A stretch of 64,000 nt of DNA from positions 8,201,957 through 8,265,956 of the forward strand of contig CM065171.1 of the NCBI GenBank assembly GCA_033026295.1, written 5' to 3'. The notes beneath the pieces are model-generated. The model was not told where the DNA came from. It saw nothing but the letters and a program-made list of their open reading frames with translations, and ran no database searches. Of this stretch, positions 1 to 14,900 are shown piece by piece. Within the stretch, counting starts at the first letter, position 1. Each line of letters starts with the position of its first letter. The position numbers and the translations under genes are program-made. This stretch comes from Channa striata (Eukaryota > Chordata > Actinopteri > Anabantiformes > Channidae).

Positions 1-2885
1 AAGCTAGTCACTTTCAATAAAATCCAACTGCTAAAGAATTACAAAACACAATTTTTATTTCTAACCTGGTTATACAACAAATGGCTCTAATAAATAAATA
101 TGACAGACACATATACATAAATATTTTATATATGAGTGTTGTGGATAATTTGATTTATAGATAGATTGCTCATATTTACTTCTTCTTATGCCAGATTATA
201 TAACCCAGTGATTGTTTAGATTCGTATCCATCATTGTGTACCTTTAGGGAGGCAGCTGGTTCCATGAAGTAAGAGAAGCACAAAAACACTTAATTGTGAA
301 ACCTGAAAAATTATCCAAAATGAATGGAATACTTGAGCAACTGTACTTCTACCAGGGTCAATTTATATCAATTGGCAGAAATATCACTCCTTTACGCTAT
401 AACGCTGTGTGTCATTTAACGAGCAGTAAACCAAAGAGTACAAACTATTTCCTAAATAATGATTCATAAGTTTGAAGCAAATACCTGTTTAGATTAGCCA
501 AACGGATTTAGTTTTTCATATTTCTGAGTTTAAATTTGTTGTTAATAGATAAATAACCTTTAGAAAACACATTTATGAACAGAGGTTAATAATTTAGAAT
601 TATTTTATAAAACCAGTGGGTTATTATGTATTATATCATCATGATTATTACAGTAAACTCATTAAAATAAAATTCTAGGAATACGCAAAAAAAGTAGTAC
701 ACATCCCACTTAAACGTCTTCATTCACCCATGTTAAAGTACAGCAAAAGTATGTGCCTTAAAATCCAAAATGAAATTCTGTTATATTTAAATAGTCCTGA
801 ACATGATGCCAACCGTTGGGTGAAATTTGAGGAGATGTTATCACATGTATGTAGTGACAGATGGTTAATATTGCATTAGCATTTGTTAGTTGATTAGATT
901 ATTTCTCTACATCTGCATAAAAATACTAGTAACTACGGTTGGAAAATAAATTTAGTAGAGTAGAATTACAATATTTTCCTTTAAAATTGGGTGGAATAAA
1001 AGTAAAAGTAGCCTAAATCAGGAATGTTCCAGCAAAGTTTAAGCACATCAAAAAGGGTAGAGCAGGTGAGTAAATGTATGTTGCAGTAGTTACCACATAA
1101 ACCCGTAGTGAAAATGGTGATAATTTTCCAGAGGTCATAAAAAGACATGAAAAATGAATTCAATAAAGCAAGTAAGGGATACACAAAAACTATTACGCTT
1201 TGTGAATCACGGAAGAAAAAAAAAACATTGTTCAAAAGCAAGCGTCTTCCTCTTCTTTCCTGTCAAGCCTTTATAATTATCACACGCATGAGTCGCTGTA
1301 TCCTGCATCGATACACGAGCCCCTCCTAATGATAATATGTAGTTAATTAGGAATAAATGCCACTGAACTAAAGTTAATTAGGTGTGGAGTATATTATCTC
1401 CATGGAGAAGTTGCAAAGTCAAACCTGCCACACAGAACAGGGCTGAACCCCTGACGGGGCCTTTGCTTCCTCGCTAGCTGTCCACCACGCTACTTTGACT
1501 TCTTCCACGGGATCATCCTAAATGAGTCATCAACAGACTGTTTTAATTAAGGCCAGGGGCACTGTTTAACGAGCATAATTATATCATCAGCAATAGCCTG
1601 GATAGGATCAACAAACGAGACAGAGAGGTTTGGGAGGGGTGCAAAGGAATAAAGTCACTTGTCAACCCCACTCATTAGGACATGTAGCTCTTAGCACAGC
1701 AGATAATGATCATGATAACAAATAGCACAGGAATGCTTTTTGAATGACAATAATAATAAGCGATTCTCTTTCCCTGGAATATATTGCTTTGTATATCAAG
1801 GCCATATTTTGTTGCCATTTGGTTCAATGTAATGTGCTCTAATAATCAGCTCATATTTTTCATTTGGCTATTTGTCTGCTAAAAGGTGCCCCTTTAGGAA
1901 TTTCTTTAGAAGAAAATTAACTGCCTGCTGTTATTTTTTGTACCTTAAGTCATTTCAATTTGAGGTGAACAATTATTCATTTTCCATAGCAGCACCATGT
2001 GTTTCGTGGAAAACTGTGGCTATAATTACTCAAAAAATGTGATAATTTAATTTTGCTAAGTGTTCTGTTATCAAACAAGCTAAAATCTCTGGAGAATTTC
2101 AGTTTCACTGACTGCTGTGGCAATGACATTTCTGTTCAAATGAAAACACAGAAATAAATGTTGAAAAGCTAATTTAATTCATGAGCATTTAATTTAGGTA
2201 TAGGCCTGTCAATTTAGAGGAGCTACTGCTGATGCTTTTACTCTCCGCAATCAGTCGCCCATCAACACAGATAATGGGTGTTCGATACAACAACCCACTA
2301 TTTGACCGTTACATGTAAACCTTCAGATTCAAAGCTGGAAAGCCTCTCTTTAGGTTCAGGATCAGTCAAGCAGAGAACGACACTCCCTGACTTGTAAGAC
2401 AAACAGAGGAAGTTCCCACCCCTTTTCTGGTTCAGCAGGGGTGTGACACCACAGGTATGACTCCTGAAAGGATGTGGAAGGTGAAGGCACAAGTGGCAAC
2501 CTTGGTGATAGGAAGACTCGGGGCTGTAACACCCAAACTAGGAGAGTGATTCCAGGAACAACATCTGAGATCTCTGTCCAGAAAAATGCTGTGCTAGAAA
2601 CAGCTAAGATACTGCGCAGGACCCTCAAGCTCCCAGGCCTCTGGTAGAGGACCCGAGCTCAAAGGAAGAAACAAGACCACCACAAAGAAAGGGGCGAGTG
2701 GGGAATATGTATGTGCGCGCAAGTGTTGTCTTCAGTTAGGGTTCACTACTTAAATTGATGGTGAAATGAAAATAAAAATAAAAAAAAAATCAAGTGAACA
2801 CGAGCAATACACCCCCAACTGCATTGATGTTGTAAGTTTATATGTGTGTATCCATTTGTAAATGCATGTATATGGAGGATCTTAC
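1..2885 (-). other. chd9 intron 4 (partial)
   Basis: No coding exon found. AT-rich sequence with several homeodomain-type TTAATTAA/TAATTA cores between about 1340 and 2270. The next chd9 exon (before the chromodomains) was looked for on the minus strand and not seen. Confidence 0.6.
1350..2270. promoter_or_regulatory. candidate intronic conserved non-coding element
   Basis: Non-repetitive, ORF-free sequence dense in homeodomain-like sites (TTAATTAA near 1544, TAATTTAATT near 2043 and 2171, ATTCATGAGCATTTAATTTA near 2177). It lacks microsatellites, unlike nearby DNA. The texture resembles vertebrate developmental enhancers; conservation was not tested. Confidence 0.28.
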
Positions 2886-2994
2886 AGAGTCGTCATCTTT
2901 AGACACATGTCGAGGGGGAGGATCGTCATCAGACTCCTCTTCAGAAGACTCTGGCTTTCGCTTTTTCTTCTTTCCAATCTTAATGACAATTTTC
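2886..2994 (-). CDS. chd9: chd9 exon 4: basic/acidic linker before the chromodomains
   Basis: The acceptor (CCTTCAG then GAAAAT) is at 2995 and the donor (TCT then GTAAGA) at 2885. The exon is 109 bases: one base completes the Gly codon split with exon 3, then 36 codons follow, leaving phase 0. It encodes KIVIKIGKKKKRKPESSEEE, then an acidic, Pro-rich segment. Human CHD9 has KLIITLGKKQKRK followed by an acidic stretch at the same place. The Lys/Arg cluster could act as a nuclear localisation signal. Intron 3 between exons 3 and 4 is 10.8 kb. Confidence 0.93.
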
Positions 2995-5900
2995 CTGAAG
3001 GAAGAAGGGGAGAAATAAGAAAATGAAAACCTATTCCATAATCAGTTTATGCCTGTAAGTATAACAATCGACATACACTGAGAATTTAACTTGTTAATTT
3101 TTTTTATCAGTTCCGTATGCACAGATTAGCTGCCCAGTAAAAGCATAGAAAGAGGATTTTGTTCACACTTACACAATCAACAACCCATAATGACAAAGTG
3201 TTTTATTAATTCTTTATTTAAAAAAAATAATACAACAGGCAGTCCTGAGTATAAAGCCATGATGCTGCATTTCTTCATTCTCTCCATAACTTGCTCAACC
3301 ACCTCTGTGTGCTCTCTCTCCCTATCTGCCTCTAGTTGAGCAAGAAAGGAGAGGCAAACTTTAAATTACAACATTTATATTCTACCTCAACTGAAGGAGA
3401 CAAACTTCAGTTTTGCTTCCACACATCTGCAGAAGTTCACACCACAATTTGAAAAAACATGGACTATAGACATGGTCTCCAATCCTTGCCACAAATATAA
3501 GTTTAGCAAGAGTTTTGTTTCTAGCCAATAGGGACAGAAAGAAAAAATATATATAAAGTGACAATTAACCCTTTGAAATTACATATGAGGATATTGTCTT
3601 AAAATAGACTCACATTTGTCCAAGTCATTTTTACGAACAAAAGCAGAATAAAATATTATAAATGTGTTAAATGTAAGAATATTTGTTCAGTGAAAACTAA
3701 ACTCTTTCTGTAGGAGCTTCTCCTTTAGAACAAACTTTCAGGGAGAGAAAATTGGAATTTATTTCAGACTAAATGCAGTTAGTCATAAGTTATTTGTGCA
3801 CTCAAACTACATTTAGACATTTTAACTGCTTTTTAGTGGGTGGGTAAGGTACTGCCTGGGTGAAAGGCTGTATTAAATGGATTATAGGAAAAGAATGTGT
3901 CTGCGCATCTGTGTCTTCCAGACACCAGAAGAGAGACCATGGCAAGCAAACTAAAAAGCACAGTGCCATCAACGTGGAAAATGTCTGCTGTGTGTGTGCG
4001 CACGTCCAGAACTTGTTCACTTGTTTGTCAGATTGTCAGCTACATTTACAAACTGTTGCCCTCTATAACTTTGCATTGCATACTTGCATTGCACTATATT
4101 CTCTATGGCTGGCAATAAACACAGTAGTACGTACAACAATAGGAGTAGAAGGATTGCAGGAACTGCTTGCACGAAGTAACACACTGACAATAATTCAGTG
4201 CTTTGCCAAAGCTGCCATCATCCGTCTGCAGACTAAGTCAAACATCACTTGGTCATCCTTTGGAAAAATATTTTTCTCTTTAAGCTTCCATAGCTATTTT
4301 GTGAGTGCTGAAATTCTCACCATGGCCTAATATAGAACTGTAGCACTGACACTGCAGGGATGTTTTGATATCAGGAACCCAGATAGCAGCAGATTGCAAA
4401 ATGAATAGGCACAAGTTTCTACTTTTTGCCAATGCTTCATCCTCTAACTCCCTTCTCTCTTTCAAGCATAGTCGCATATTATTTCTGTGACCTTTCCACA
4501 TATATTCTCTCACCACATATGTGCACACTTCCCATCTTTTGCCTCTCCACATGTATTATATCTTGGAAGCCACAGGCGCCAAATCTCTTACTTGGTGCAA
4601 TGTTAATGAGGAAAAAAATAAAAACACTTCTTTCCTACTGACACACAATAGAATCTTCCCCTCTCTCACTCTCCAACATGCTTGCATACACATAACAAAA
4701 CCACCCCCGCCTTTCCACAAAGGCAAAAGTGCTTTGTAGTCCATACAATCACAAGCCTATTCCGACAGACTGGTGCAAGAGTAGGTATATCTCTAGTGAG
4801 TAGGGGGGGTCCCTGAGGGATTTTTCATAAAATACCACATTAGGGACTAAAATTAAAAGCATGCCAATGCTATCCAGCATCTTTTCCTATTAAGGAGCAA
4901 GTCACTTCTTCAGACAATAAATAGGAGCACCAGACAGAAGGTCAACCTGGCCAACAACTTTCAAATGTTGCACAGGTGAGAAGCCAAACTGTTGCAGTAA
5001 ATAACAAGGTCACTTATTAAAGAAAGGAACACCTTGTTCCTTTGTTAACCTCTCCATTATGACATCATTACTGCAAAATTACTAGTCATCTGTGTCATTC
5101 TGTTTTTCATTTACCATGAACTGGTGTACTCAGATTTCAGACAGGTTACAGGGGTTTGTTGAATTACATTGATTACACTTCAGAAACCCAAAGCTGCTTT
5201 AACTTTGCGATAACTCCATCCAACAAAGTTAAGAATGCATCACTTGTAAAAAAATATCTTTAAAAAAAATAATTTTAGGACACTAAGTCAGTACACACAG
5301 TACAATATAGTATGTGTATTGTACCATCAGACTGAGCAGGAAACAGGTCGTTCTTTTAAAGCGCTGTGTTCTTATGGTGTCCCTGCCCCCTCTGGGTCAT
5401 TTTGGATTTTACAAATCCTCTTGACAATGACACTTTATTGTTGCTATGCAACATGCCCTTGGGAGTGTATTTGACAATGTGGGCGGTAATGTTATTGGTG
5501 ACATCACTTCCTGTGAAAAGCAACACCAGTGCATGTCCACTGTCACTGTGAATGGCTGAGAAATGTGCCAAGTCAGAGTGACGCAATCAAATAAGGCAAA
5601 ATTAACCAGCTGCAACACTCAATAGGGGGGGGAAAAAAAAAACGAATGGGACAGAACATAATGTTCTTCCCTGGCCAAATAAAAACTGACTGGGATACAG
5701 ACCTGGCTAAATAACACTAAATCTGGCTAAATCACATCATCAGACAGCAGCTCGGCAGCTAACACCAAGTAACAGGGCTAGAGCATTTCTCTGATCTCCA
5801 TATGGATAAACCAGAACTGTGAAATTAGATATTTCAGGCCTGTGAAATCATTGATTGAGCCACTAAAGACAGAAACTGGTACTGCCTTTTACTGCATGTA

Positions 5901-8900
5901 AGCATGGCATTTCCATATGCAAAATGGCACAGTTAACCTTAACAGGATAAAAAGTATATAGTGTATTCTAGACCCGCACACTGACACAAATACACAAAGC
6001 ACATACCACATAATGGCAATAGTTACAGCTGGTTCCACTCTGGTGTGCCCGATACACAAGGCCACCCAGGGGTTGACTAACACCAGTGTTAACGCGCACA
6101 CTTCCTTTGACTAGACAGGCTCCCTGCACACCCCATCACCTTAAATGAAAGGCGGGAAATACAGACTTTCAAATCAATTTCTCACTGTGGGAGAAACAGG
6201 TCTGAATGCCATCAGTTTGGTCTCTACAATCACTGCAAACCAAATCCCTTTGATTAAAAAAAAAAAAAAGAAAGAAAAAGAACAGAACAATGCTTTTGCA
6301 CAAAAAGAGCAACTGTAATCAACCAATCATTTGTCATCACAGGAGGCAATGCAACATAAATTGCTGCGAAAAAAGCTACTGAATCATTTCAAAATTGTAC
6401 AAATGGACAAATTTAGATAAGAAATCGAAATACTAACCAACTGAAACTCAGAACTGAGCTGTTCATCTAATTAGCAAACTATTATTTATATATACACCAC
6501 AGGAAATAGTGGAATAATTAAGCGACTAAATGATTGCTTTTCTATAATTAAAACAGTAAATGACACAGTAAAAGCGGTGTTGACAGTGCTGGCTGCGCCT
6601 GATGTATGTTTAGTCATTTTGATACCCGAAACAAAAATATTTCATTTTAAAAAGTGTTTGAATGTTCAAAAATTGTTTGTGACATTTTATTCCTAATTTT
6701 TACATGCAGTTATTTAAACCATTTACAAAATACAATTTCCATTTATGCAGATAACTGAATAATTAGTAGCTCTCAGTTCTCTATCTTCTCTCATTTCTTC
6801 TGCTTCACCCAGCTTCATATTCATACATTTAGATGCATTTTCACCTAGAAAAAACCTACTGGGTGCCTCTACTGTTTGTTAATGGTAGAGCTAAAGTGAT
6901 TGATTTGCCTCTCAGGATCAGGATTTAAAAAGGCCATCCTACAGACATAATCTTGCATTTTAATTAGAATACCGCTGCCCCAGCTCTGACACTGGAGTGA
7001 TGTCTGATGAAAAGCTACCACAAGCTTTTCTCCTTAGAATGATATGCTAGTCACTTGCTTTGAGGTGGCTTGCATGCCTCCCATCCTCCTACTGTGCCAA
7101 ATAATTTCTATCCCTTGTCCCCCTAGTGTTGTCCTGCCCTACTTGGCTTGCTGCCACTGGAACAAAATGTGTTAGGGTTTGATTTTAATAGCATAAAGAT
7201 ATGATGAGGCTTTACAGGCCAAGAACTGCAATGTGGGGCTTCTCAAGTTGGTTGACTTCAGAAATTCACATTGTGTTGTGACTGTGCCATCCTCAAAAAT
7301 GATGTGCATGTTTCTCATCCGGAGGGGTTTGCCCAGACACTAGTACAGGTCCTTGTCAGGAAGTCCCCCTTCTTATGAATGGATGCCTATAATCTCAGTG
7401 CCACAGAGAACACAACTGGAAACAGTAATCGCACTATAAACACTCCTGTCAAAGACCAATAATGTATCAGCAGAGTGCACATGGGCACATAATGGCCTCT
7501 GCCTAATTCAGCAAACATCTTAAAAATGGACAACACACTCACTCCCACATACACACAAACGTATATGCTGTACAATGTATTTGCATGAAGTAAAAACATG
7601 TATCACAGACTGAAAAGCACACATATCACACACAAGCATCCATGCGGGCATTAAAAATACACACCCTACAAAATATTAACTAGGAAAACACTCAATTAAA
7701 AAGGCTTTAGCATTTTCCAATGAAAAAGAGAGGGAAAAGGGGATTAGATGACTAGCAAGCAAGCACCAAAATATGAACAGCTCTATACTGCAGCATATAC
7801 ACTAGACTTAAACCTCCATTTTCTATCATGTAATTGATCTCATGAGCACCATTTTGTTTTATATTTTCCTGCTACCCTGCTGCTTTGTAGTATCAGCATA
7901 TTTAGAACATGCCTGCTCAGAGGAAATATTGGATGCACAGCTTTGAGCATGCTGAAAGAAAAAAAATAATATTAGGAAAAAAATGGAAAGGAGGAGGGAG
8001 AGGTACAAACACACACACAAAAAAAAAGGGGGGGAGGGAGCAGCACAGTACTTTCAACTGATAATTACAGTATATAAGCTTGTTTTTCAGCAGGTAGGCT
8101 GCCTAGAAAAGAAAATACCATCCCACAGAGAGCCATGATCAGTCAAGCTTGGCCTGTACAATAACCCTTGCCTCACCCAAGAATATATTTTATTGGTAAA
8201 GATTTTGATATCCAATAAGACCATTGAAAACTATTGACGGTGGTGTTTCATTTATGGTCGTAAAAATAAATTGGGATACGGAAAATGATGAATGAGAGAA
8301 CTTACAGCAATATCTCTTACTTAGGACTCACTTTGCCACGTATAAGCTTTAGATTTCATAATATAAAAACAACCTAACTGACAAGGTGACATTTCTAACA
8401 CCCATTTACTACTAAAGCTGTGTGTGCACAAATTATTATGAAGAAGACTTTTCAAGACTGATGAATGTGACTTAAAATGAAATCACAACAACCAAAACCA
8501 ACTTAATTTGTTGTACTAGCTATGACAGGTCAAAGCACCTCAAATAGTTTTTAAACTACAAATAAAATCTACTAAAAACATAAATTATATATACTGTATG
8601 ATTATGATGCATGTAATTTTAAGTTACATAACCAACCTTTGAAAATAAATACTACAGATGAGAATCTGCTGCCAGAGACTGCCATCATGTTTTTTATAAG
8701 ACATGATGTTGAATGAGTTGATTAGCTTCAAATATTTATCACTATTCATAGTGAATTTCTTAAAATGTTCTTGAAATTAAAAATATTTTAAATTCTACAA
8801 ATCCACTTTATTGCATGTCACAGTAAAACACTAGTTGGGACCTTAGTAATGAAAATATTTTTTATGTTGTTGCATCTTCCTCAAAGGCCTGGGTACCAAG

Positions 8901-11900
8901 AGCCAAACTTGATAATAAACTGCTATTAGATGCTCCACATGTCAAAGCAGCTTGTTCACACCTATTACTACCATAATCAGCTTCTTCTGAAAATTTAAGG
9001 CACTGATCCAGGCATATTTCAAATAGCCAGTTTCAGGCAACACAAAGCCTATCCAATTCCCATCCATGTTTAGTCTAACTGTCCTGAATTTGAGGGGCAC
9101 CTTTCTCAGCATAGATTCAGATACGTTTCTTAACGCACAGTGGGACATTTCGGGACAATCTTAAGGTCCTCTGAAGGACAGACTGACACGAAGATGCCGC
9201 TGAGGCAGCTGCAGCTAGTAATGCAGGCCAGATTGAAGAGCAGTGTGATGAAGGTCAGTGTAAGAAAATAAATGAGGTAGCAGCTTCTCATTTATTGGTT
9301 AAAATGGCAAACTGGGTTTCAGTTTCACTGATTAACGACTACATGGTGTCTAACTCAGTCCAGTTGAGTCGATTGTCCTCCCTCACAATCTATGAGTGAT
9401 ACTGTAGCTTGTTCTTACAGTTACTGCTTTCCATCAAATAAATAATTTAAGAGGATTAACTTAGTATTGTCATTTCATTAAATTTATTTAAATTGTTTTG
9501 TACCTCCAATATGTGGATCCTAAAAAATAAGGGTGACACATTATGTCTGATGTCAAATATGTAGTGAACATTTGCTCTTAGTGAATATAGGTATTGAAAT
9601 GGAATCACTATTAAAGGAATCAGGCAGGTATAGGATCCAAAAAATCTTGATCAAGAAATCCCTAGCAACTTTCATTTTCATTTCTCATGAGTCAAACTGT
9701 TTTTCTAAGGGATATTTGACCCCAAACTTGCTTTCCAGATGACTGGCAGAGAAAACTAGAGAGGTTATACAGACTTGATCTACTTATTACCAAATGGAAC
9801 TGATTATGTGATATACCCAAGGTAGCGTTGTAGTGGTCTCAGAAATAAGAAGCATAAGAGCACAGGCGATTAGGATAATAGTCTTATTTCAGGCCCTATT
9901 CCCTGCTCACAAAACATGCTGTGGAAGAGATGCACTGAACACCAAATACACACACACGCACACAAAACCTTAAGCTTTCTGAACACCAGGCTGCACACAA
10001 CCACTCTGAAGCAGAGGCTGAAGTGATGACTTTAGCAGAAGGTTCGTACCTCTGCAGCTGACATGCATTAATATTTCACAGGGAGATCCTGGGTGGTGCA
10101 TGCATATGAACAGGAATCTCTCCGATCTGAATCTTTCTCCAGAGCTTCTTCTAATGATGTGCACAGGCTGCCTCCATCACTTTACATTAACAAGAAAAGA
10201 ACTAATGCTGCCTGTACCCATAAAGACATATACCCCATCAACATGTATGTAGATAAAGACTAAACTAACTGAATTTGTCAGTTCTAGCCACTGCAAGTGC
10301 TTTATTATTAATTTTGCCCCTTGCGCCAGTGCTAAAATTAATATCAAGTGAGCATAACAAGTAAACAAAACGTGGAGGTGCATTCCGTGAGTTTGAAACA
10401 TAAGTTGACACTTGTTACCACATTACCTCTGTGATAAACAAGTGCGTGTTGTATTACGGCTTGAAGCCTTCGAGCATCCACCTGTAGTCACTCCCAGAGA
10501 ATTGTGCCGTACTTTACAGTGTATCTGCTTGAGTGTCTTATCAGCTTAGTTTTACATAAAGGATAGTTTCTGTTCTTTGTGCAGGTGAGTGTTGTAAAGG
10601 AAACAAAATTTTTAAAATAAAATGTTAAACATATAAACCTTTAAGCAGCATAAATAATTTTAAAAAATGCATGTTAAATAAAAGAAGTATAATTAAATTC
10701 TTTAGTTCTCAGGCAAACAACAGTATTTATGTTTAATTTTCTGTTTACATTACAGTGTCATGTGACTGTGACAGGTCATGTTATGACTTCTCATAATCCC
10801 AGGCCCAGACTTGCCTACCTCACTGAAACTTGTGTTCCTGTACTTAAATACAACACAAGTAGGTTTGTAACTTAATTTTTCCCAAACTGATGATTTATGG
10901 CAGAAAACTGAAAAGTTACTTCCGTAAGGATCCTTTTTTTTAAACCACACTGTTGTCAGGGGTAAAATTTATGTTGGTTAATGAAACCCAGAGATTAATT
11001 ATTACGTACATCACTTCAGAAAAATCTTCCTCCCAATTGTCTGTTCCTTGTTGTGCAGTTTCTAATTAACCAAAAAACTAATGAGCATGAGTATTTGCCA
11101 GCTATGAATTTTCACACCTCAGATGAAGTATTCACACTCTCCCACAAGCCTTTTGTCATATACAGACAGAGCTATACGTCATTGCCACATTTGTGCAGGG
11201 GGCCGGTACATTTGAATTTCTTTTCTCAATAGAAAAGAAAGAAGAGGGGCAGAAAGTATGAGCTACAACTGTAAATAATCACTATGGCCACATCGTAGAA
11301 AGAATCAAAAGATATAACATCATACCTAGAGTATGTAACCATTAAAGAGTTACTGAATCTCACCAGTTAGATTTAATTTGTCTTGATTTCCTTTTTGAAA
11401 ATGAAAAAGAATTTCAACTAATTGTGTCCTTTGTATATGCCCTTTTTTGTGCAGACTGTTGGAGATTTTGAAATCCAGTATTGGTAGAAATAGCCAAGCT
11501 GAGTCTAGCAAACTGACTAACTGTATGAAATTAATAAATCATTTATTTATTTTTAAGTATAAATACTCGATGCGTCTATAGATTGTATTCATTCATCTAA
11601 TCAGACTGTAACAGTCTGACGTTTTGTAATGGCTAGAATCCCTGATGTAACGAGGGCTTTAAAAAGGAAGACTGAAGCACTATTTGGCTCTATAAGCTCA
11701 CTGTGCAGCTTGCACCCTGATCTGATGCCTTTTCTGCATGTAGGCCAAGTATGGTTACACCTACAAAAAATGGGTTGCACGGACTTCATAAAGACTTATC
11801 AGTAAGCCATCTGAAAGACATCCTGCAGAGTGCGGACCACTTGTTAGTTGTGAAGGACAGTTGACAAGTCTTAGATTGCATCTTATTAACTGCTGGTGGT

Positions 11901-14900
11901 TTTATGCACCGTCTATATGAATACAAAGAGGTTAAGTGGAAAATGATCGGGTGGTGCGCTGACTAATCAAGCTGCAGAATCAGATGGGACAAGTGCTTTG
12001 TCTCCTAGTTAAGTAACATGATCAAACAGAACTTTACTCGTTTAATTATCAAAACTGAGCTTTTACAGTGACGCCACCAGATAAACAAACCCTTAGTTAA
12101 GCAAAGGGCTCAGAGGCCTGAAACCACCACAGATGCATGTAAACAAAGCCAGAAAAGCTGGGGGGTCTGTATCACCACGACTGATGCCTCCATCATCTCA
12201 CTATTCCTCCAAACATCAGTACCGCCACAACTTTCTCATTATCTTACTCTCTCACTCTCTCTCAAACACACACACACACAAAGCAAAATCCATTATCTGC
12301 ATTATCTGCTACAGCTTTTCTCCCTCTAGCTCATCTAATTACAAATCCACACAGCTGCCAGGCAGAAATTATTGTTGACCATTGTCAGTCATTCTCACGC
12401 TAGATCTCAAAAATACAGCCCTTGTCAATAAGGGGTGAAAACTAATAGCATAATTTTTTCAGCCACACAACTTCACTTTATTTAACCATTCCTCCTTTTC
12501 TTCACATCTGTCAGCTGATATTTTAATAGCTTGGGTTGGGTGTGGCTTGCAGCCTGTTTAACTGCTATATTGCTGCGTGGAGCAGTTAAAAAAGGGGGAT
12601 GGGAGACAGATTACAGTATCTATACATCAGCACAACTTGCCTGTAAATACTAGGCACTACTGTATCACATGTAAATGCAGCCTTTGTTTACACCTCCCAT
12701 GTCTATGCTGATGAATAGGCCTGATTTATTGTTATGGTGTGCAATAAATTCTGTTGAACTTTGAGCTTCCATCTCGGCAACCACAGGCAAAAAGGTAGGC
12801 AAGTAAAAAAAATGTACCTGCAAAGTCATCCAGCACACAAGCATACTAAACAGTATAATACTGCACTGCTTCTCTGTGTATATAAAGAGAAGCTGTAACG
12901 TCATATAGTCTTATGGATGGTAAAATACATTTTAATGAAAGGTCCAAATGAATGACAGTACAGGCTTAAAGTGTTTTTAAGGTGTTATTAATCCACGCAT
13001 ACTAAAAGTCTGGCCCGTCCAGGATCTGGGATCTTTTTGTCATTGTTGTGCTGTGCCTGATTTCGTAAATTTGTAAAATAATAAAAATAACAGGGCATTT
13101 GTTGAATTGTGATCGCAACATCGAAAATTTCTGAGGGCAATAAAAAACATGTATGCACTCTATAATAGGAGTGTCCTCCTAATTGTATTATCCAAGTGAT
13201 GGTGGTTGGAAGGTGATTCTCAGCTTTAACCTATTGGCATTAGGACTCTTTAACGAGATTGATCTTTTTTGGAATAGAATATTTTTTCTATAGTACTAAT
13301 AATAGATAGAGATTCAGCAGCTTCTAAAATAAAACAGCAGCAAATTTGGTCTCTAAGAAGAAAAATCTCAACAATGCTTTCAGACCTTGTGCTTTACGGG
13401 ATACGGTTAAATTTAATTACCCCCGCCTTAAAAAATAGCCAGACCACTGAGTCAACATTCCACATCTATTTATCCATTTCTGCCAGTATTTAAAAATGTA
13501 TTATGTAAAACAAATGCAGATGAGGAGTCATCTAAATCCTCAAAGATATTAAAGTAATAATGAATTTATTCTAAAAATAAGTAGTAGTAATAAATATTCA
13601 ACATTTTATTCAGCAGTCATGAAACAGTGGTAAATAGTGCTCATATTATTTCATCTACATAAATACCTGACATGAACTGACATGAAAGTATAACAGCTCT
13701 ACTTAATGGATTATTGTTAATGACTGAGCATTGCAGTGGTTTATAAAATCATATTGATGGTTGTGACTTACCCAATTTTGGCCTTCTGTTTGGACTTGGA
13801 AGAGGGAACGATGCAGGCCTTTCTACAGGCCTTCTCTTTAGGCCTTGCCTTGCCGTTTCCTTTGTGCTCACGTTCACGGTGGGTCTTGTACTGGGAGGAA
13901 GAGCTGGGGAAGCTCTCAGGGCTCATAACTCGGGGGATGTTCTTCTCCCCACGCTGCTGGGCCTTAGCAATAGCCTCTGATATTATCCTATTTGCCTTCT
14001 CCTGCTTGTCCTGCAGAGTTGACTCTATCTGATGATGTGTCCTCCGAGGCATCCTTTTCTCCGACGAGGAGCTGGATGAGGATGAAGACGACGATGAAGA
14101 GGATGAAGATGAGGAGCTGCTCTTCATTGGGGGACTTATAACCCGTATCTGGCTACCGGGATCATTAGCATTCTTTCGTGGCTAAAAAGAAAAAAAAAGA
14201 CAATTCAAGAAGATGATAATTAGTGTTTAAAGTTACAATCCTCTTTGAGGAATGTCAAATTATAGACCTGAAGTGAACTATGGTGGATAAACAAAACCAA
14301 ACTCAGATGCTGTAATCTATGACCACAGTGGAACCTTCTGACAATGATCCATTAAGTTGACACTTCAGAACTGAGCCAAGTCAATGAATACAAAGAACCA
14401 AAACTGTACTGTGCTGTACAAAAAACAAGCTTCAAAATATTCTCTCACAACCTGAACAACACACAAGACAACTAATGGCTGAGTAACACAAGCATGATCC
14501 CCCCCTCCCCTTCTATGGTGGAGACATAGAAGGTCCCGAGTAAGGAACTACCTGCAACATTTACCTATTGAGTTGCTTGCATGTGTTCCCTCCTTGTAGT
14601 CCCGTTTCTTACCACAGTACAAAGACATTACTGGAGACTCTAACTTGGCCGTAGGTGTGAACGTGAGTATGTCACGGTACGGTTGTCTGCATATGTCTCT
14701 CTGTGTACTATGGCCCTGAGTGAGACAGGCAATCTTTTAAGGGTGTACCCTTCCTCTCGCCCAATGACAACTGGGATAGGCTCCAGCCCCCCACATCCCA
14801 GAACAGGATAAGCAGTTACACATAATTGATAGATGAAAAATGGTGGCAGCCCAGCGAGATAACATTTGACTACACAATGTTTCAAATATGGAACATAGGC

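Noticed and set aside
1..2885. Next chd9 exon (RRSNRQIKRKKY-like) expected before the chromodomains
   Set aside because: Searched on the minus strand by eye; no matching codons or splice pair found, so the exon should lie beyond the window.
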